Assembly: GCA_943324725.2 (NCBI GenBank)
Contig: CALPMR020000165.1
Span: 1 to 6,807, forward strand
Reading direction: 5' to 3'
DNA: 6,807 bases
DNA from: Bordetella parapertussis
GTDB taxonomy: Bacteria > Cyanobacteriota > Cyanobacteriia > PCC-6307 > Cyanobiaceae
Numbering within the stretch: the first letter of the stretch is position 1; each line of letters begins with the position of its first letter. The notes beneath the pieces were generated by a model. It did no database searches. It was not told the DNA's origin and saw nothing but the letters and a program-made list of their open reading frames with translations. Below, one piece after another: positions 6,300 to 6,807 of the stretch. The position numbers and the translations under genes are program-made.

Positions 6300-6807
6300 C
6301 ATGGGGAGAGGCCATTGCCTGCGGCTGTTGCGCCAGCACCCGGTTGAGCTTGCCGCTCACCAGCCCCTCGAGATCGAGGGCCACGGCCGCAAAGCCAAGG
6401 CCTGAAAAGGCCGCCACCAATTCATCGCGCAGGCCACCTGCAGCCAATTGCTGCAGCACCTCGGCCAGACGATCCGCCGGCAACTCGATGCGGGCCGTTT
6501 CCCCCTGGCTGCGCACCCGCAAGGCTCCCCCCCACCGCTGCCGCAACCAGTCCTCCGCCGCCGCCACCCGCACCAGTCGGGCGGCACTGATCGGCTCGCC
6601 ATAGGGAAAGCGGGAGGCCAGGCAGGGCTGGGCCGGCTTGTCCCACCAGGGGAATCCAAGGGCCCTGGAGATCTGACGCACGCCGGCCTTGTCCACACCG
6701 AGCTCCGCCAACGGAGAGCGCACCCCCTGCTCGCGGGCGGCGCGGATGCCAGGTCGGTGATCCCCGAGGTCATCGCGGTTGACACCATCGAGCACCACAG
6801 CAGCCCC
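6280..6807 (-). CDS. larE: ATP-dependent sacrificial sulfur transferase LarE family, 5'-truncated by window
   Basis: PP-loop ATPase family. In Lactobacillus plantarum, LarE activates the carboxylates of a pyridinium biscarboxylate mononucleotide and donates sulfur from its own cysteine to build the nickel-pincer cofactor of lactate racemase. The window holds the last 175 codons; the frame is open to the right edge and the N-terminal PP-loop (SGGVDS type) lies outside. Seen: DGVNRDD close to the edge, HRPG, VRSPL, then KPAQPCLASRFPYG, whose Cys (6622-6624) sits where the sacrificial Cys176 does, and RVRSQGETARIELP, the usual distal LarE motif. Having this Cys argues for the sacrificial mode rather than the iron-sulfur variant. 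No larA, larB or larC is in view, so the substrate here is unproven. It converges on speD, and its last codons and stop form part of the speD terminator. Confidence 0.9.
   Translation of the reverse strand, partial: GAAVVLDGVNRDDLGDHRPGIRAAREQGVRSPLAELGVDKAGVRQISRALGFPWWDKPAQPCLASRFPYGEPISAARLVRVAAAEDWLRQRWGGALRVRSQGETARIELPADRLAEVLQQLAAGGLRDELVAAFSGLGFAAVALDLEGLVSGKLNRVLAQQPQAMASPHEKKRQA

Noticed and set aside
1..6807. HIP1 (GCGATCGC) sites, CRISPR repeats, rRNA and IS-type transposases.
   Set aside because: None were seen on reading the window. Near-matches such as TTCGATCGCG at 3728 are not HIP1.

Overview
The window looks like a high-GC picocyanobacterial chromosome segment of the marine Synechococcus/Cyanobium (alpha-cyanobacteria) type. 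The evidence is a cyanobacterial phosphoenolpyruvate carboxylase, a recF-speD pair of the kind found in these genomes, a SpeD with a picocyanobacterial-style core, a tRNA without encoded CCA, GC-rich coding sequence, and no sight of the HIP1 octamer GCGATCGC common in many beta-cyanobacteria. The genus is inferred from protein character and gene order, not from a marker gene.

Layout. From 2 to 2818 (+) lies most of ppc, whose true N-terminus is left of the window. It is followed after 37 bp by a small GNAT-like gene (2856-3326, +), probably co-transcribed. Next comes about 1.0 kb without a convincing gene (3327-4338). This stretch is visibly lower in GC than its surroundings and carries three diverged copies of a roughly 65-70 bp interspersed repeat and one candidate terminator. 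It ends at the 3' side of a tRNA-Arg(CCG) gene on the minus strand (4339-4412). Divergent from the tRNA, recF (4484-5644, +) and speD (about 5720-6226, +) run in tandem with a short gap. speD converges on the 3' end of larE (6280 to the right edge, minus strand), which is cut off by the window. A strong intrinsic terminator for speD (6266-6299) overlaps the last codons and stop of larE.

Functions. The genes are core housekeeping rather than one pathway: anaplerotic carbon fixation to oxaloacetate (Ppc), recombinational repair of single-strand gaps (RecF), the aminopropyl-donor step of polyamine synthesis (SpeD), and sulfur insertion into a nickel-pincer-type cofactor (LarE family). All key catalytic residues that fall inside the window are present in Ppc, RecF, SpeD and LarE. 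No convincing sigma-70 promoter or strong Shine-Dalgarno sequence was seen before any gene; weak SD use is common in cyanobacteria.

Novelty. I found no undescribed multi-gene system. The part most worth a second look is the low-GC gene-free stretch beside tRNA-Arg with its repeat family, which could be a decayed insertion or a clade-specific repeat. Smaller points are the GNAT-like protein lacking a recognisable acetyl-CoA loop, the long N-terminal extension of SpeD, and the terminator embedded in the larE 3' end.
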